DNA of 64,000 nucleotides from Acidobacteria bacterium Ga0077551 (GCA_001464545.1 LNFC01000023.1:182082-246081); one strand, 5' to 3'; positions 37,261-45,562 are shown, counted from the stretch's first letter. Notes: generated by a model not told the origin, from the letters alone. Numbers and translations are program-made.

Positions 37261-37678
37261 GGGTCTTGAATCCGGGCGTTTTGCAGGGATCCGTGGGCGG
37301 AGGTGTTGCGGAAGGTTCGGGGAGGGATTTCACAACGGCTTGACGGGGATGGGTTTTATTTTCCGGAGCCGCGTTTTTTGTAGGCGCAAATCCTCTTGCG
37401 GCGCTCACAGACGGCCTCATCCTGTTGCAGGCTTTGTATTCTTGATGTCGATTCATTCTCAAGGATTCTCATTTTTTATCACTTGGTATCGATCGGCTAT
37501 CGCTGGTTCTCGGGGCTGTCGGATTTCGGCCTTTGGCCTCTATCCGACCGTCGTGCGGGGGTGAGCTGAGTATAACCCCGCGCCGAGGGGTGTGGCGCAC
37601 GTTTTCCGGCGAAATCTTTCAGGCGCTTGAGGCGGTTGCGGATTTTGAATCGGGCGGGGGCGGATTTGGTTGCGCAAG
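37261..37678. repeat. 420-bp dispersed intergenic repeat, copy B
   Basis: Most of the 523-bp gap between the adh start and the DUF2721 gene end is this repeat, homologous to 11886-12307. Identical blocks include GATCCGTGGGCGGAGGTGTT, GCCTCATCCTGTTGCAGGC, TATCGATC plus GCTATCGCTGG and the GGCCTTTGGCC core. Divergence is spread over its length with small indels, including a one-base indel just before the conserved hairpin. The remaining bases at 37179-37260 hold the adh 5' region, with no clear promoter. Confidence 0.88.
37518..37548. other. Conserved nested hairpin inside repeat copy B
   Basis: GTCGGAT (37518-37524) pairs perfectly with ATCCGAC (37542-37548). Internally GGCC (37528-37531) pairs with GGCC (37535-37538) around TTT, separated by 3-nt internal loops. 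Copy A has the same layout with one mismatch. Confidence 0.72.
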
Positions 37679-37701
37679 CCGGGCGCCGGCTTTTGCCTCG
37701 C

Positions 37702-38169
37702 TCAGCCCTTCTTCCCCGCCTCCAGCACTGCGCGCGTGACGCGCAGGATGCGGCTGGCGATCGTCACCTCGATGTAGAAGGAGACGAGCGCGACGACGAG
37801 CAGCAGCATCGAGACAACGAACAGAATCGACACGGCGGTCGCCACCGGGATGGCGATCAGCTGGCCGGTGAACAAGAGGATGATCACGAGGCAGATCATC
37901 AGGGCGGCCAGCGTGCACAGCGCAATGGCGCGGTGTATGTGCACCATGCGCCGGTCGAGCACGCCGAGCTCGGTGTGGTGGAGGCGGCGGGACGTCTCGT
38001 CATCAGAGGCGAGACCGCTCTCCAGCGCCCGCCACCGGTCGACCACCCGGGCGAGGCGGTTGGCCATCACGTTCAGCAGCGCGCCGATGCCGGCGAGCGT
38101 GAACACCGGCGCGATGGCCAGCTGGATGATGTGTGCGATGTCGGAGGGGAGGGACGTGATTTCGGGCAT
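37702..38169 (-). CDS. DUF2721-type membrane protein
   Basis: A 155-residue protein with a short N-terminal hydrophobic segment (about 12-32), a charged stretch (NRLARVVDRWRAL, then HTELGVLDRRMVHIHRAI) and two long hydrophobic helices (about 80-103 and 108-130). This matches DUF2721 proteins, whose role is unknown. ATG 38169 was chosen; upstream residues are low-complexity and no purine-rich site is visible. Its stop lies 24 bp past repeat copy B. Confidence 0.78.
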   Translation of the reverse strand: MPEITSLPSDIAHIIQLAIAPVFTLAGIGALLNVMANRLARVVDRWRALESGLASDDETSRRLHHTELGVLDRRMVHIHRAIALCTLAALMICLVIILLFTGQLIAIPVATAVSILFVVSMLLLVVALVSFYIEVTIASRILRVTRAVLEAGKKG

Positions 38170-38414
38170 TTGGGGGGTCCGGGGCGATTCCTTGCAGACT
38201 CTACCCGGTTTGGCGCCGGAATCACCCCGGCCCCTTCCCATTCCCCCCCATTTGAGTCATAAGCCCGTTTTTGGGGCGGAGGCACTGTCTCTTGACCCTG
38301 CTGGACGACATCCCGGCTGTGGCCACCTGATCAGGCCCGCTCCCAAAAAACCCCGCCAATTCAGGCGATTAATGAACCCAGCGCCCGCGGGCGCGAAACC
38401 AGAAGGCTTTTTCG

Positions 38415-38684
38415 ATGTCGATTACCGCTGAACACAAGCAAGAGCTCATCAAGAAGTTCGCCACGAAACCGGGCGATACGGGCTCGCCGGAAGTCCAGGT
38501 TGCGATCCTCACGGCCCGCATCAACGGCCTGACGGACCACTTCAAGGCCAACAAGAAAGACAACCACTCCCGCCGGGGCCTGCTGACCATGGTCGCCACC
38601 CGCCGGAAGCTCCTTGATTACGTCAAGGGCAAGGATGAAGCTCGTTACACGAAGCTCATCACGGAACTCGGCATCCGCCGCTAG
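38415..38684 (+). CDS. rpsO: 30S ribosomal protein S15
   Basis: An 89-residue ribosomal protein that binds the central domain of 16S rRNA. The signature [22 protein letters not shown] and [21 protein letters not shown] are unmistakable. It is preceded by a 245-bp region without a confident promoter and followed by a terminator and pnp, the classical rpsO-pnp order. Confidence 0.98.
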   Translation: MSITAEHKQELIKKFATKPGDTGSPEVQVAILTARINGLTDHFKANKKDNHSRRGLLTMVATRRKLLDYVKGKDEARYTKLITELGIRR

Positions 38685-38693
38685 TTCCAAAAC

Positions 38694-38728
38694 AAGCCCG
38701 CCAGGCAATAGGGCCATGGCGGGCTTTT
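38694..38728 (+). terminator. Intrinsic terminator between rpsO and pnp
   Basis: AAGCCCGCCA (38694-38703) pairs perfectly with TGGCGGGCTT (38717-38726), giving a 10-bp stem ending in a T-run (38725-38728). It lies 10 bp after the rpsO stop and 22 bp before pnp. As in other bacteria, it may let only part of transcription reach pnp. Confidence 0.85.
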
Positions 38729-38750
38729 CGTATGTGAAAGAAAGACAGAC

Positions 38751-40880
38751 ATGTTCAATACACAATCCGTGTCGCTGGAATGGGCCGGCCGCACACTCAC
38801 CATCGAGACGGGCCATGTGGCGCGTCAGGCAGACGGCGCCGTCATGGTTACCTATGGCGACACCACGCTGCTCGCGACCGCCGTCTTCGCAAAGTCGGCC
38901 AAGCCGGGTCAGGACTTCTTCCCGCTGACCGTCAACTACCAGGAAAAATACTTCGCTGCCGGCCGCATTCCCGGCGGCTTCTTCAAGCGTGAAGGCCGCC
39001 CGACCGAGAAAGAGACGCTGACCTCGCGCCTCATCGACCGGCCGATCCGCCCGCTGTTCGTCAAGGGCTTCAAGAACGAAGTCCAGGTGATCATCACCGT
39101 TCTCTCGTATGACCTCGAAAACGATGCCGACGTGCTCGGCATGATCGGCGCGTCCGCCGCGCTCGTGCTGTCCGGCGCCCCGTTCATGGGCCCGATCGGC
39201 GCTGCCCGCGTCGGCTATATCGATGGCAAGTATGTCATCAACCCGACCCAGGCTGAAATTGAAGAATCCGATCTCGACCTCGTCCTCGCCGGCACGTCCG
39301 ACGCCGTGATGATGGTGGAATCGGAAGCCTACGAGCTTTCGGAAGAAATCATGCTGGGCGCCGTGGTCGCCGGCCATGACGCGATGCAGCCGGTGATCGA
39401 TGCGATCATCCAGCTCGCCGAGAAAGCCGCCAACGCCCCGTTCGACTTCGAAGCCGAAGACAACTCCGCCGCCGTGAAAGCGATCGAGAAGATCGTCGGC
39501 AAGGACCTGTCGAAAGCCTACAAGATCACCGCCAAGGGCGAGCGTTATGCTGCCGTCGGCGCGGCGCGCGATGCGGCCAAGGCGAAACTCGTCGGCACCG
39601 ATGAGGCGCCCGGCGAGATGTCCGGTGAGCTGTTCAAGACCGCGTTCAAGGAAGCCGAAGCTTCGGTGGTGCGCGGCGACATCCTGAAAACGGGTGAGCG
39701 CATCGACGGCCGCAAGCTGGACCAGATCCGTCCGATCCTCGCCGAGGCAGGCTTCCTGCCCCGCACGCACGGCTCGGCCCTGTTCACGCGCGGCGAGACG
39801 CAGGCGATCTGCGTCACGACGCTCGGAACCTCCGACGACGAACAATACATCGAAGGCCTGGACGGCACCCGCAAAGAGAAGTTCATGCTGCACTACAACT
39901 TCCCTCCGTACTCGGTGGGGGAGACCGGCCGCCTCGGCGGCGCCGGACGCCGCGAGATCGGCCACGGCAAACTGGCCTGGCGCGCGCTGCAAGCCGTCCT
40001 GCCGAAGCATGAGGACTTTCCGTACACGATCCGTCTCGTCTCCGAGATCACCGAGTCCAACGGCTCGTCCTCGATGGCGACGGTCTGCGGTTGCTCCCTC
40101 GCCATGATGGATGCCGGCGTGCCGATCACGCGTCCGGTTTCCGGCATCGCGATGGGCCTGATCCTTGAAGGCAAGGACTTTGCCGTCCTCTCCGACATCC
40201 TGGGTGATGAAGATCACCTCGGCGACATGGACTTCAAGGTGGCCGGTACGGAGAAGGGCATCACCTCGCTCCAGATGGACATCAAGGTGGCCGGCATCAC
40301 GCGCGAGATCATGGGCAAGGCCCTCGATCAGGCGAAAGGTGGCCGTCACCATATCCTCGGCGAAATGGCGAAGGGCCTCTCCTCCGCCCGCGGCAAGCTG
40401 GCTGAAACCGCCCCGCAGATGGAAATCATGAAGGTCCCGGTCGACAAGATCCGTGACGTCATCGGTTCCGGCGGCAAGGTCATCCGAGGCATCGTCGACC
40501 AGACGGGCGCCAAGGTGAACATCGAGGACGACGGCACGGTGCAGATCTCTGCGCTCGACCGCAAGTCGATCGACGCCGCCATCAAGATGATCCGCGGCAT
40601 CACGGCGGAAGCCGAGATCGGCGCCATCTACGAAGGCAAGGTCGTGTCGATGAAAGACTTCGGCGTGTTCGTCAACTTCTTCGGTCCGAAGGACGGCCTC
40701 GTCCATGTCTCGCAGATGGCCAACAAGCGTATTGGCCACCCGAAAGAGATGGTCAAAGAGGGCGACAAGGTCTGGGTGAAACTGATGGGCCTCGACGAGA
40801 AGGGCAAGGTTCGCCTGTCGATGAAGGTCGTCGACCAGGAGACCGGCAAGGAAATCGAAGGCGCGGACGCCGGCGAGTAA
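38751..40880 (+). CDS. pnp: Polyribonucleotide nucleotidyltransferase (PNPase)
   Basis: Phosphorolytic 3'-5' exoribonuclease of the degradosome (709 aa). Two RNase PH domains are separated by the alpha-helical linker. The first has [10 protein letters not shown] and [12 protein letters not shown]; the second has [13 protein letters not shown] and [10 protein letters not shown] ([12 protein letters not shown], about 565-577) and S1 (about 620-690) domains follow. It is the 3' end of the translation/RNA superoperon and carries its own terminator. Confidence 0.98.
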   Translation: MFNTQSVSLEWAGRTLTIETGHVARQADGAVMVTYGDTTLLATAVFAKSAKPGQDFFPLTVNYQEKYFAAGRIPGGFFKREGRPTEKETLTSRLIDRPIRPLFVKGFKNEVQVIITVLSYDLENDADVLGMIGASAALVLSGAPFMGPIGAARVGYIDGKYVINPTQAEIEESDLDLVLAGTSDAVMMVESEAYELSEEIMLGAVVAGHDAMQPVIDAIIQLAEKAANAPFDFEAEDNSAAVKAIEKIVGKDLSKAYKITAKGERYAAVGAARDAAKAKLVGTDEAPGEMSGELFKTAFKEAEASVVRGDILKTGERIDGRKLDQIRPILAEAGFLPRTHGSALFTRGETQAICVTTLGTSDDEQYIEGLDGTRKEKFMLHYNFPPYSVGETGRLGGAGRREIGHGKLAWRALQAVLPKHEDFPYTIRLVSEITESNGSSSMATVCGCSLAMMDAGVPITRPVSGIAMGLILEGKDFAVLSDILGDEDHLGDMDFKVAGTEKGITSLQMDIKVAGITREIMGKALDQAKGGRHHILGEMAKGLSSARGKLAETAPQMEIMKVPVDKIRDVIGSGGKVIRGIVDQTGAKVNIEDDGTVQISALDRKSIDAAIKMIRGITAEAEIGAIYEGKVVSMKDFGVFVNFFGPKDGLVHVSQMANKRIGHPKEMVKEGDKVWVKLMGLDEKGKVRLSMKVVDQETGKEIEGADAGE

Positions 40881-40906
40881 TCGCCCCGCAGCTTCTGAAA
40901 ATCGGA

Positions 40907-40936
40907 AGGGCCGCTCCTTGTGGGGCGGCCCTTTTT
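40907..40936 (+). terminator. Intrinsic terminator after pnp
   Basis: An 11-bp stem (40907-40917 with 40922-40932, one G-U pair) with a TTGT loop is followed by TTTTT (to 40936). It lies 27 bp after pnp and ends 38 bp before the udk start. Confidence 0.88.
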
Positions 40937-40973
40937 CATGGGAAAGCCAATTGCGGGCAAAAGGGCGTTTGAA

Positions 40974-41660
40974 ATGTCGAAGAAGAAAGCGTTCCTGATC
41001 GCGATGTCCGGCGGCTCCGGCTCCGGCAAGTCGACGCTGGCGGTGGCGCTGCTCGAGCGGCTCGGGCCCGGCAAGGCGGTGATGTTCGGCGAGGACGCCT
41101 ATTACCATCCGATGAGTTTCTACGGCGCTCCGGAGAGCGAGGACGAGCGCCACGCACTGGTCAAGGGCATCAACTATGACGACCCGAAATCCAAGCAAGT
41201 CGACCACCTTGTTTCGGACCTGAAGGCCCTGAAAGCCGGCGAGGCGGTGGACCAGCCGATCTATGATTACGAACTGCATGACCGCTCTCACAAAACCCGC
41301 CGGATCGAGTCCGCGCCGGTGCTGATCCTTGAAGGGATCCACGCGCTGTCGATGCCGAAGATCCGCTCGCTCATCGACCTCTCGGTCTATGTCGACACGC
41401 CGGACGACCTGCGCCTCGCGCGCCGCATCCGCCGCGACGTGATCGAGCGGGGCCGCACGGTCGACTCGGTGCTGATGCAGTACATGTCCACCGTCCGCGC
41501 TGCGCACTACCGCTTCACCTATCCGGCGATGTTCGAGGCCGATCTGGTGATCGCCGACGAGGGCGTGCCCGCTTACGGCGACGTGAAACCTTCCGCCGAG
41601 GCGATCGACCGGATGATGGCGCCGGTGCTGACGCGCCTGCAGACCGCCGGTGTGATCTGA
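40974..41660 (+). CDS. udk: Uridine kinase
   Basis: A 228-residue P-loop kinase that phosphorylates uridine and cytidine in salvage. The P-loop GGSGSGKS is at 13-20. The family pattern continues with NYDDPKSKQVDHLVSDLKAL, DQPIYDYELHDRSHKT, ILEGIHAL and RRIRRDVIERGRTVDSVLMQY. The start ATG 40974 (MSKKKAFL) has AAGGG upstream; an ATG at 40938 is less likely because it adjoins the pnp terminator. Confidence 0.88.
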   Translation: MSKKKAFLIAMSGGSGSGKSTLAVALLERLGPGKAVMFGEDAYYHPMSFYGAPESEDERHALVKGINYDDPKSKQVDHLVSDLKALKAGEAVDQPIYDYELHDRSHKTRRIESAPVLILEGIHALSMPKIRSLIDLSVYVDTPDDLRLARRIRRDVIERGRTVDSVLMQYMSTVRAAHYRFTYPAMFEADLVIADEGVPAYGDVKPSAEAIDRMMAPVLTRLQTAGVI

Positions 41661-41701
41661 CCGGTGAATGCCCGCGCGAAGCATGCTAGGCATAGCTTCG
41701 C

Positions 41702-42523
41702 ATGCGCGGCTTTCTTGTCCTCGTCCTGATGGTTTGTGCGGGCGCTCCGGCGCTCGCCTGCGAGCTCGGCACCTTGGACCGCCCGGCCGATGTGGCAGGC
41801 TATGTCGAGCGCGGCAATGCTTGCCTCGCCGCGCCGCCGGAGGGCTTTGCCTTTGACGCGGCGCTGGAAGCGGGCTTCCTCAAGCGCGTCAACGCGGAGC
41901 GCCGCGCGGCGGGCCTTGCGCCCGTACAGGCCCGCACCGAGCTTCGCGGCGCGGCGCGCTTCCACTCGCTCGACATGGCGGTCAATTCCTTCTTCGGCCA
42001 TGAGGGTCCGGACGGGCGCGCCAGCGATGAGCGCGTGGCGGCCTTCGACCGCACGGCGCTCGCGGACTTCTCGGCCGAGAATGTCGCCACCGTGTCGAAA
42101 TCCGCCGGCCGGATGGACCCGGACTTTGCGCTGGACCGGCTGCACCAGAACCTGATGAACAGCCCGGGTCACCGGGTGAACATCCTGCATCCGAAGGCGA
42201 CGCATGTGGCCTTCGGCGTGGTGCGCACGAAAGGCGGCGTCTGGGTGACGCAGGTCTTCCTGCGCCTGTCGGGCACGCTGCCGGAAGCGGCGCCGCTGCG
42301 CCTGTCAGAGGCCTCGCGCCTGCGCGCGCCGAAGGGGCTGGAGGGGTGGACCTTCGTGCGGTTTGATCTGGTTACGGAGGAAGGCGATCCCGTCCCCGCC
42401 GTGCGCCTGCCGCCGGTGAAAGCCGACGCCCGCCTCGCCGCCTACGCCACGCAGCCCGGCGAGGACCGGCGGTCGTTCTACTGGATCCGGTTTCTCGGGC
42501 CGGCGGTGACGGTTATGCCTTGA
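41702..42523 (+). CDS. Secreted CAP-domain protein
   Basis: A 273-residue protein with a clear Sec signal peptide (cleavage near ALA, residue 19) and a CAP/SCP-like domain (about 55-175). Key pieces are LKRVNAERRAAGLAP, RFHSLDMAVNSFFGH and GHRVNILHPKATHVAFGV. Cysteines near the start (ACELG, NACLA) could form a disulfide. Bacterial CAP proteins are secreted or periplasmic and mostly uncharacterised. The C-terminal 90 residues match no domain I know. The 3' end overlaps the convergent reductase gene by 11 bp. Confidence 0.82.
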   Translation: MRGFLVLVLMVCAGAPALACELGTLDRPADVAGYVERGNACLAAPPEGFAFDAALEAGFLKRVNAERRAAGLAPVQARTELRGAARFHSLDMAVNSFFGHEGPDGRASDERVAAFDRTALADFSAENVATVSKSAGRMDPDFALDRLHQNLMNSPGHRVNILHPKATHVAFGVVRTKGGVWVTQVFLRLSGTLPEAAPLRLSEASRLRAPKGLEGWTFVRFDLVTEEGDPVPAVRLPPVKADARLAAYATQPGEDRRSFYWIRFLGPAVTVMP

Positions 42524-43109
42524 GGCGGCGGGCGGCGGCTTCGCCCCGCGCCTCGGCCTGTTTCAGCCAGGCGGCGATCTTTTCGGACTTGGCGTCCTTC
42601 ACCGTGCCGACCTGCAGGGTACGGACGGGTTTGATGCCGGCGAATTTCAGCACGAGGTTTTCCACCTGCAGCTTGGCTGGCCGCCCGTACATGAGCTGGT
42701 CGAACCAGGCCGGGCCGTCGGATGTCATCAGCACGTCGGCCGAGCGCCCGGTCAGCAGCTTGTCCCACCACGGATCCTTCTCGTGATAGCGCATCGCGAA
42801 GCCGGGCAGGTAGGCGCGGTCGATCACGCCTTTCATCTTCGCCGGCATGCCGCCCCACCATTGCGGATAGGCCCAGCAGATATGGTTCGCCCACATGATG
42901 TTGGCCCGCCACTCTTCGAGGCAGGGCTCCAGCGTCTTGCGGGCGTGGTAGCCGTCATGCAGGTCCGGATCGAAGACCATGTCCGACAGGTGCATCCGGC
43001 GCGTCTCGGCGCCGTTCGCCCTTGCGCCGCGCTCATACGCGTCCGCCATGCCATGGCTTAGCGAGGTTTCGCGGGGATGGCCGACCCAGAGGAAGATGCG
43101 CGCGGTCAT
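42513..43109 (-). CDS. NAD(P)H-dependent flavodoxin-fold quinone reductase
   Basis: A 198-residue protein of the NQO/MdaB/KefF-type flavodoxin fold, expected to bind FMN or FAD and reduce quinones with NAD(P)H. The FMN site shows FLWVGHPRETSLSH at the N terminus; the YPQWWGGMPAKMKGVIDRAYLPGFA segment is highly typical. ATG 43109 overlaps the stop of the upstream lipoprotein gene (ATGA), suggesting coupled translation. Upstream in-frame sequence is not conserved. Confidence 0.85.
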   Translation of the reverse strand: MTARIFLWVGHPRETSLSHGMADAYERGARANGAETRRMHLSDMVFDPDLHDGYHARKTLEPCLEEWRANIMWANHICWAYPQWWGGMPAKMKGVIDRAYLPGFAMRYHEKDPWWDKLLTGRSADVLMTSDGPAWFDQLMYGRPAKLQVENLVLKFAGIKPVRTLQVGTVKDAKSEKIAAWLKQAEARGEAAARRLKA

Positions 43110-43858
43110 TCGGCCTCCAGTGCGGGCGCGGCGTCGAGATAGGCCGTCAGGCTCAGGAACTGCGAGGTGGCAAAGTCCATATAGCAGGCATGGGAAATGT
43201 AACGCGGGGCCTCTCCGGGCACCTGCACTTCCGCTGAATAGAAAGCTGAATCCGGCGGGCACAGCCAGGAAGTCTGCCCGCGTTCGGATTTCTTGCGCAG
43301 CGGCAGGTCATAGGGCAGGCGGTCCGGCCCTGCCTTGAAGCAGGCGTCTGCAAGCGCGGCGTCCACCTTCGCGGCGCTCACTGCATCCAGGGCCGAGGTC
43401 AGGTAAGGCGGTTTTGGTCTCGGCGGCTCCAGCAGGTGTTCGTATCCGGGCAGCACCGCGCCGTTCTCATCGACCGGTGGGGGCGGAGGTGGCGGGGGCG
43501 GAGGCGCGTGGTGATCGACATTGTTCGTGGCGATTTGCCAGACATCGCCGGCGCCCTTCCAGAGCGTCACGCGCGTATCGAGGCCCGACAGGCCGCCCGG
43601 CGGCACGCGGACACGGATGCGCGTTTCCGCGTCCTCGGCGCCCGGCGGCAGCGGCGTGGCGGACACCAGCTCGGCGATCCTTGCGGCGCGTTCAGGCGTC
43701 TCGTCATTCTCCGCGCGGATTGCTTCGACATCGTAGGTCGCGACGCCCGGGCAGAGTGTGCCGTCTGCCGCCAGCGGCCCGTCCGGGATGCCGGAGCAGC
43801 TGCCGAGGGCCAGCGCGCCAGGCATCAGGAAGAGTGTCAGGGGCGAAAAGCGTGGCAT
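43106..43858 (-). CDS. Hypothetical proline-rich lipoprotein
   Basis: A 250-residue protein that I do not recognise. The N terminus is a lipoprotein-like signal ending in LGSC. The middle carries a run of ten consecutive prolines (about 138-147), which would need EF-P for translation. The C-terminal part has cysteines (DACFKAGP, SWLCPP, SHACYMD) and aromatic residues. The ATGA overlap with the downstream reductase suggests a two-gene unit. No function is claimed. Confidence 0.7.
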   Translation of the reverse strand: MPRFSPLTLFLMPGALALGSCSGIPDGPLAADGTLCPGVATYDVEAIRAENDETPERAARIAELVSATPLPPGAEDAETRIRVRVPPGGLSGLDTRVTLWKGAGDVWQIATNNVDHHAPPPPPPPPPPVDENGAVLPGYEHLLEPPRPKPPYLTSALDAVSAAKVDAALADACFKAGPDRLPYDLPLRKKSERGQTSWLCPPDSAFYSAEVQVPGEAPRYISHACYMDFATSQFLSLTAYLDAAPALEAE

Positions 43859-43957
43859 GGGCGTCTCCGGCAGGTGGCCGGGCAATTGGTCCGCGAATTT
43901 CCGGCGCCCGGCAAGGGCCCCGTCTTTGCCTGCCGGCAAGGACGGGGCGAACGCCTG

Positions 43958-44215
43958 CTAGCAATTGTCAGGCTGAGACCGCACGAGGCGCAGGCCTCGC
44001 CGTGTGATGCGGTAGGGTTTGCCTGCGCTCGAGGCGATGGTGCCCCGGCGTTTCAGCTTGCGGAAAAGGTCGAGCCTCAGGCCGGTATAGCGCCAGCCCT
44101 CGCGGGTGAAGCAATCGGCCTCGATGATCTTGGCGCCGTCGCCATGCTTGACGTCAATCCATCCGCCTTGCGCCAACAGGTGCAGCACACGCTGCTCCTC
44201 GCGTGAAATATCCAT
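43958..44215 (-). CDS. YjhX-family (UPF0386) putative toxin
   Basis: An 85-residue protein matching the YjhX family: MDISREEQRVLHLLAQGGWI at the start, DCFTREGWRYTG in the middle and KPYRITRRGLRLVRSQPDN at the end. E. coli YjhX (TopAI) inhibits DNA topoisomerase I and is neutralised by the acetyltransferase-like YjhQ. No such partner is encoded nearby. Family members in Alphaproteobacteria are often orphan, so toxicity should not be assumed. Confidence 0.8.
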   Translation of the reverse strand: MDISREEQRVLHLLAQGGWIDVKHGDGAKIIEADCFTREGWRYTGLRLDLFRKLKRRGTIASSAGKPYRITRRGLRLVRSQPDNC

Positions 44216-44309
44216 TTGTTTGAGTGTCCGGCTTTGCGCCGTGCTCTCGGAGCAGAGGGCGCACAAAAACGTGTCCGTCGCGCATTGGCGCCGGGGCGTC
44301 GCTCTTGTC

Positions 44310-44351
44310 GGCCTGCCTCGCACGGAATGCTCCGTGCACGTGCGGCAGGCC
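44310..44351. other. Long imperfect inverted repeat upstream of yjhX-like gene
   Basis: Eight bp (44310-44317 with 44344-44351) plus an inner 6-bp stem (44321-44326 with 44331-44336) around ATGC form a stable hairpin with an asymmetric internal loop. On the minus strand it lies two bases after a 9-codon ORF. No T-run follows it, so it is not a standard terminator. Confidence 0.6.
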
Positions 44352-44353
44352 CT

Positions 44354-44383
44354 CTAGCGGGACTCGAACAGGTTGAGAGACAT
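44354..44383 (-). CDS. Possible 9-residue leader peptide (MSLNLFESR)
   Basis: An ATG at 44383 with GGAG six bases upstream opens a 9-codon frame ending in TAG (44354-44356). The stable hairpin at 44310-44351 follows immediately. It lies between fabI and the yjhX-like gene on their strand. A leader-peptide or attenuation role is possible; chance occurrence cannot be excluded. Confidence 0.3.
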   Translation of the reverse strand: MSLNLFESR

Positions 44384-44460
44384 AGACGCTCCGGTTAGGC
44401 GCGTCTTTTCGCGTGAAGGCGGAGCGAGGTCAAGTCCCGGCGGAATCGTCAGGGACCGGC

Positions 44461-45279
44461 CTATTCTTCCTCGGCGGCGTCCGGAACGCCAACGACGTGG
44501 AAGCCCGCGTCGACGTGGATCACTTCGCCCGCGATCGAGCGGCCGAGCGGGGAGAGCAGGTAGAGCGCGCAGCCGGCGACGCCTTCCATGCTGGTGTCTT
44601 CCTTCAGGAGCGACCAGCTGCGGCCCGTGCCCATCAGGCTCTTGCCGCCCTTGATGCCGGCGAGCGAGAGCGTGCGCATGGCGCCGGCGGAGATCGCGTT
44701 GACGCGGATGCCCTGCGGGCCGAGGTCACGCGCGGCGTAGCGGGTCGAGGCTTCGAGCGCGGCCTTGGCGACGCCCATGACGTTATAGGACGGCACAGTC
44801 CGCTCGGCGCCGAGATAGGTCATGCAGATGATCGAGCCGCCATCTGGCATGAGTTCGGAGGCGCGGCGGGCGCAGTCGATAAAGCTGTATACGGAGATAT
44901 CCATCGCGCGGCGGAAGCCTTCGCGTGTGGTGTTGGCCACCATCGAGCCCTGCAGCTCGTCTTTGCCAGCGAAGGCAATCGAGTGAACGAGGAAGTCGAT
45001 TCGGCCCCACTTCGCCTTGATGGCGGCGAAGGCGGCGTCCATCGAGGCATCGTCCGTCACGTCGGCGGAGATCATCGTGTCCATGCCGATCGACTCGACC
45101 AGCGGGCGTACGCGGCGTTCGAGGTTTTCGCCCTGGTAGGTGAAGGCGATCTCGGCGCCCTGCGCGGCGAGCTGGCTCGAGATGCCCCAGGCGATCGAGT
45201 TCTGGTTGGCGACGCCCATGACGATGCCGCGCTTGCCCTTCATCAGGTCGCCCTTGGGCATGTTCCAGTCATCGGCCAT
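44461..45279 (-). CDS. fabI: Enoyl-[acyl-carrier-protein] reductase (NADH)
   Basis: Short-chain dehydrogenase-type enzyme (272 aa) that performs the last reduction of each fatty-acid elongation cycle and is the target of triclosan. Features are the N-terminal GVANQNSIAWGI, HSIAFAGKDELQG and the catalytic Tyr/Lys pattern (YNVMGVAKAALEA), followed by SAGAMRTLS. In many Alphaproteobacteria it forms fabA-fabB-fabI; here fabA lies 283 bp upstream and fabB is not between them. ATG 45279 is the first plausible start. Confidence 0.95.
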   Translation of the reverse strand: MADDWNMPKGDLMKGKRGIVMGVANQNSIAWGISSQLAAQGAEIAFTYQGENLERRVRPLVESIGMDTMISADVTDDASMDAAFAAIKAKWGRIDFLVHSIAFAGKDELQGSMVANTTREGFRRAMDISVYSFIDCARRASELMPDGGSIICMTYLGAERTVPSYNVMGVAKAALEASTRYAARDLGPQGIRVNAISAGAMRTLSLAGIKGGKSLMGTGRSWSLLKEDTSMEGVAGCALYLLSPLGRSIAGEVIHVDAGFHVVGVPDAAEEE

Positions 45280-45408
45280 CGGGGGCTCCCTTGGTTGATT
45301 TGAGGTCTGCCGCGAGGGCTAGGCGGGCCTGCAGGGCGCGTCAAGTTTCCGGCACGCTTCCTGCAATTCGGGGCCCGAGCCGGGGCGCGTGCCCCGCCGG
45401 GAGCCGAC

Positions 45409-45495
45409 ATGCGTATCGCCATCGCCATCTTCGTGATCGTGGGTCTTTTCCTCGAGCCGTCCTGGGCAGACGTGGCCCGAATCGCCGGGCTCTGA
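45409..45495 (+). CDS. Candidate 28-residue membrane microprotein
   Basis: This tiny ORF lies on the strand opposite fabI and fabA, in the gap between them. It is preceded by GGGAG five bases before the ATG. The product has a hydrophobic helix (IAIAIFVIVGLFL) followed by a polar tail ending in ARIAGL, as in single-pass small membrane proteins. An imperfect hairpin (45494-45516) overlaps the stop. No family is recognised; coding status is uncertain. Confidence 0.4.
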   Translation: MRIAIAIFVIVGLFLEPSWADVARIAGL

Positions 45496-45562
45496 ACTCG
45501 CCTGCGAGGCGAATTCAGTCCAGACGTCCTGGCCGCCCGTGTGGACAGTTTCTGGTCGGGTC

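Noticed and set aside
38361..41693. 1110-codon open frame antisense to rpsO, pnp and udk
   Set aside because: It runs across three well-identified genes on the other strand. The His/Asp/Arg-rich product is typical of antisense translation of GC-rich genes.
44357..44375. tRNA T-arm-like string (TTCGAGTCCC on the minus strand)
   Set aside because: The surrounding bases do not form a T-stem or cloverleaf. The string belongs to the short ORF and hairpin region.
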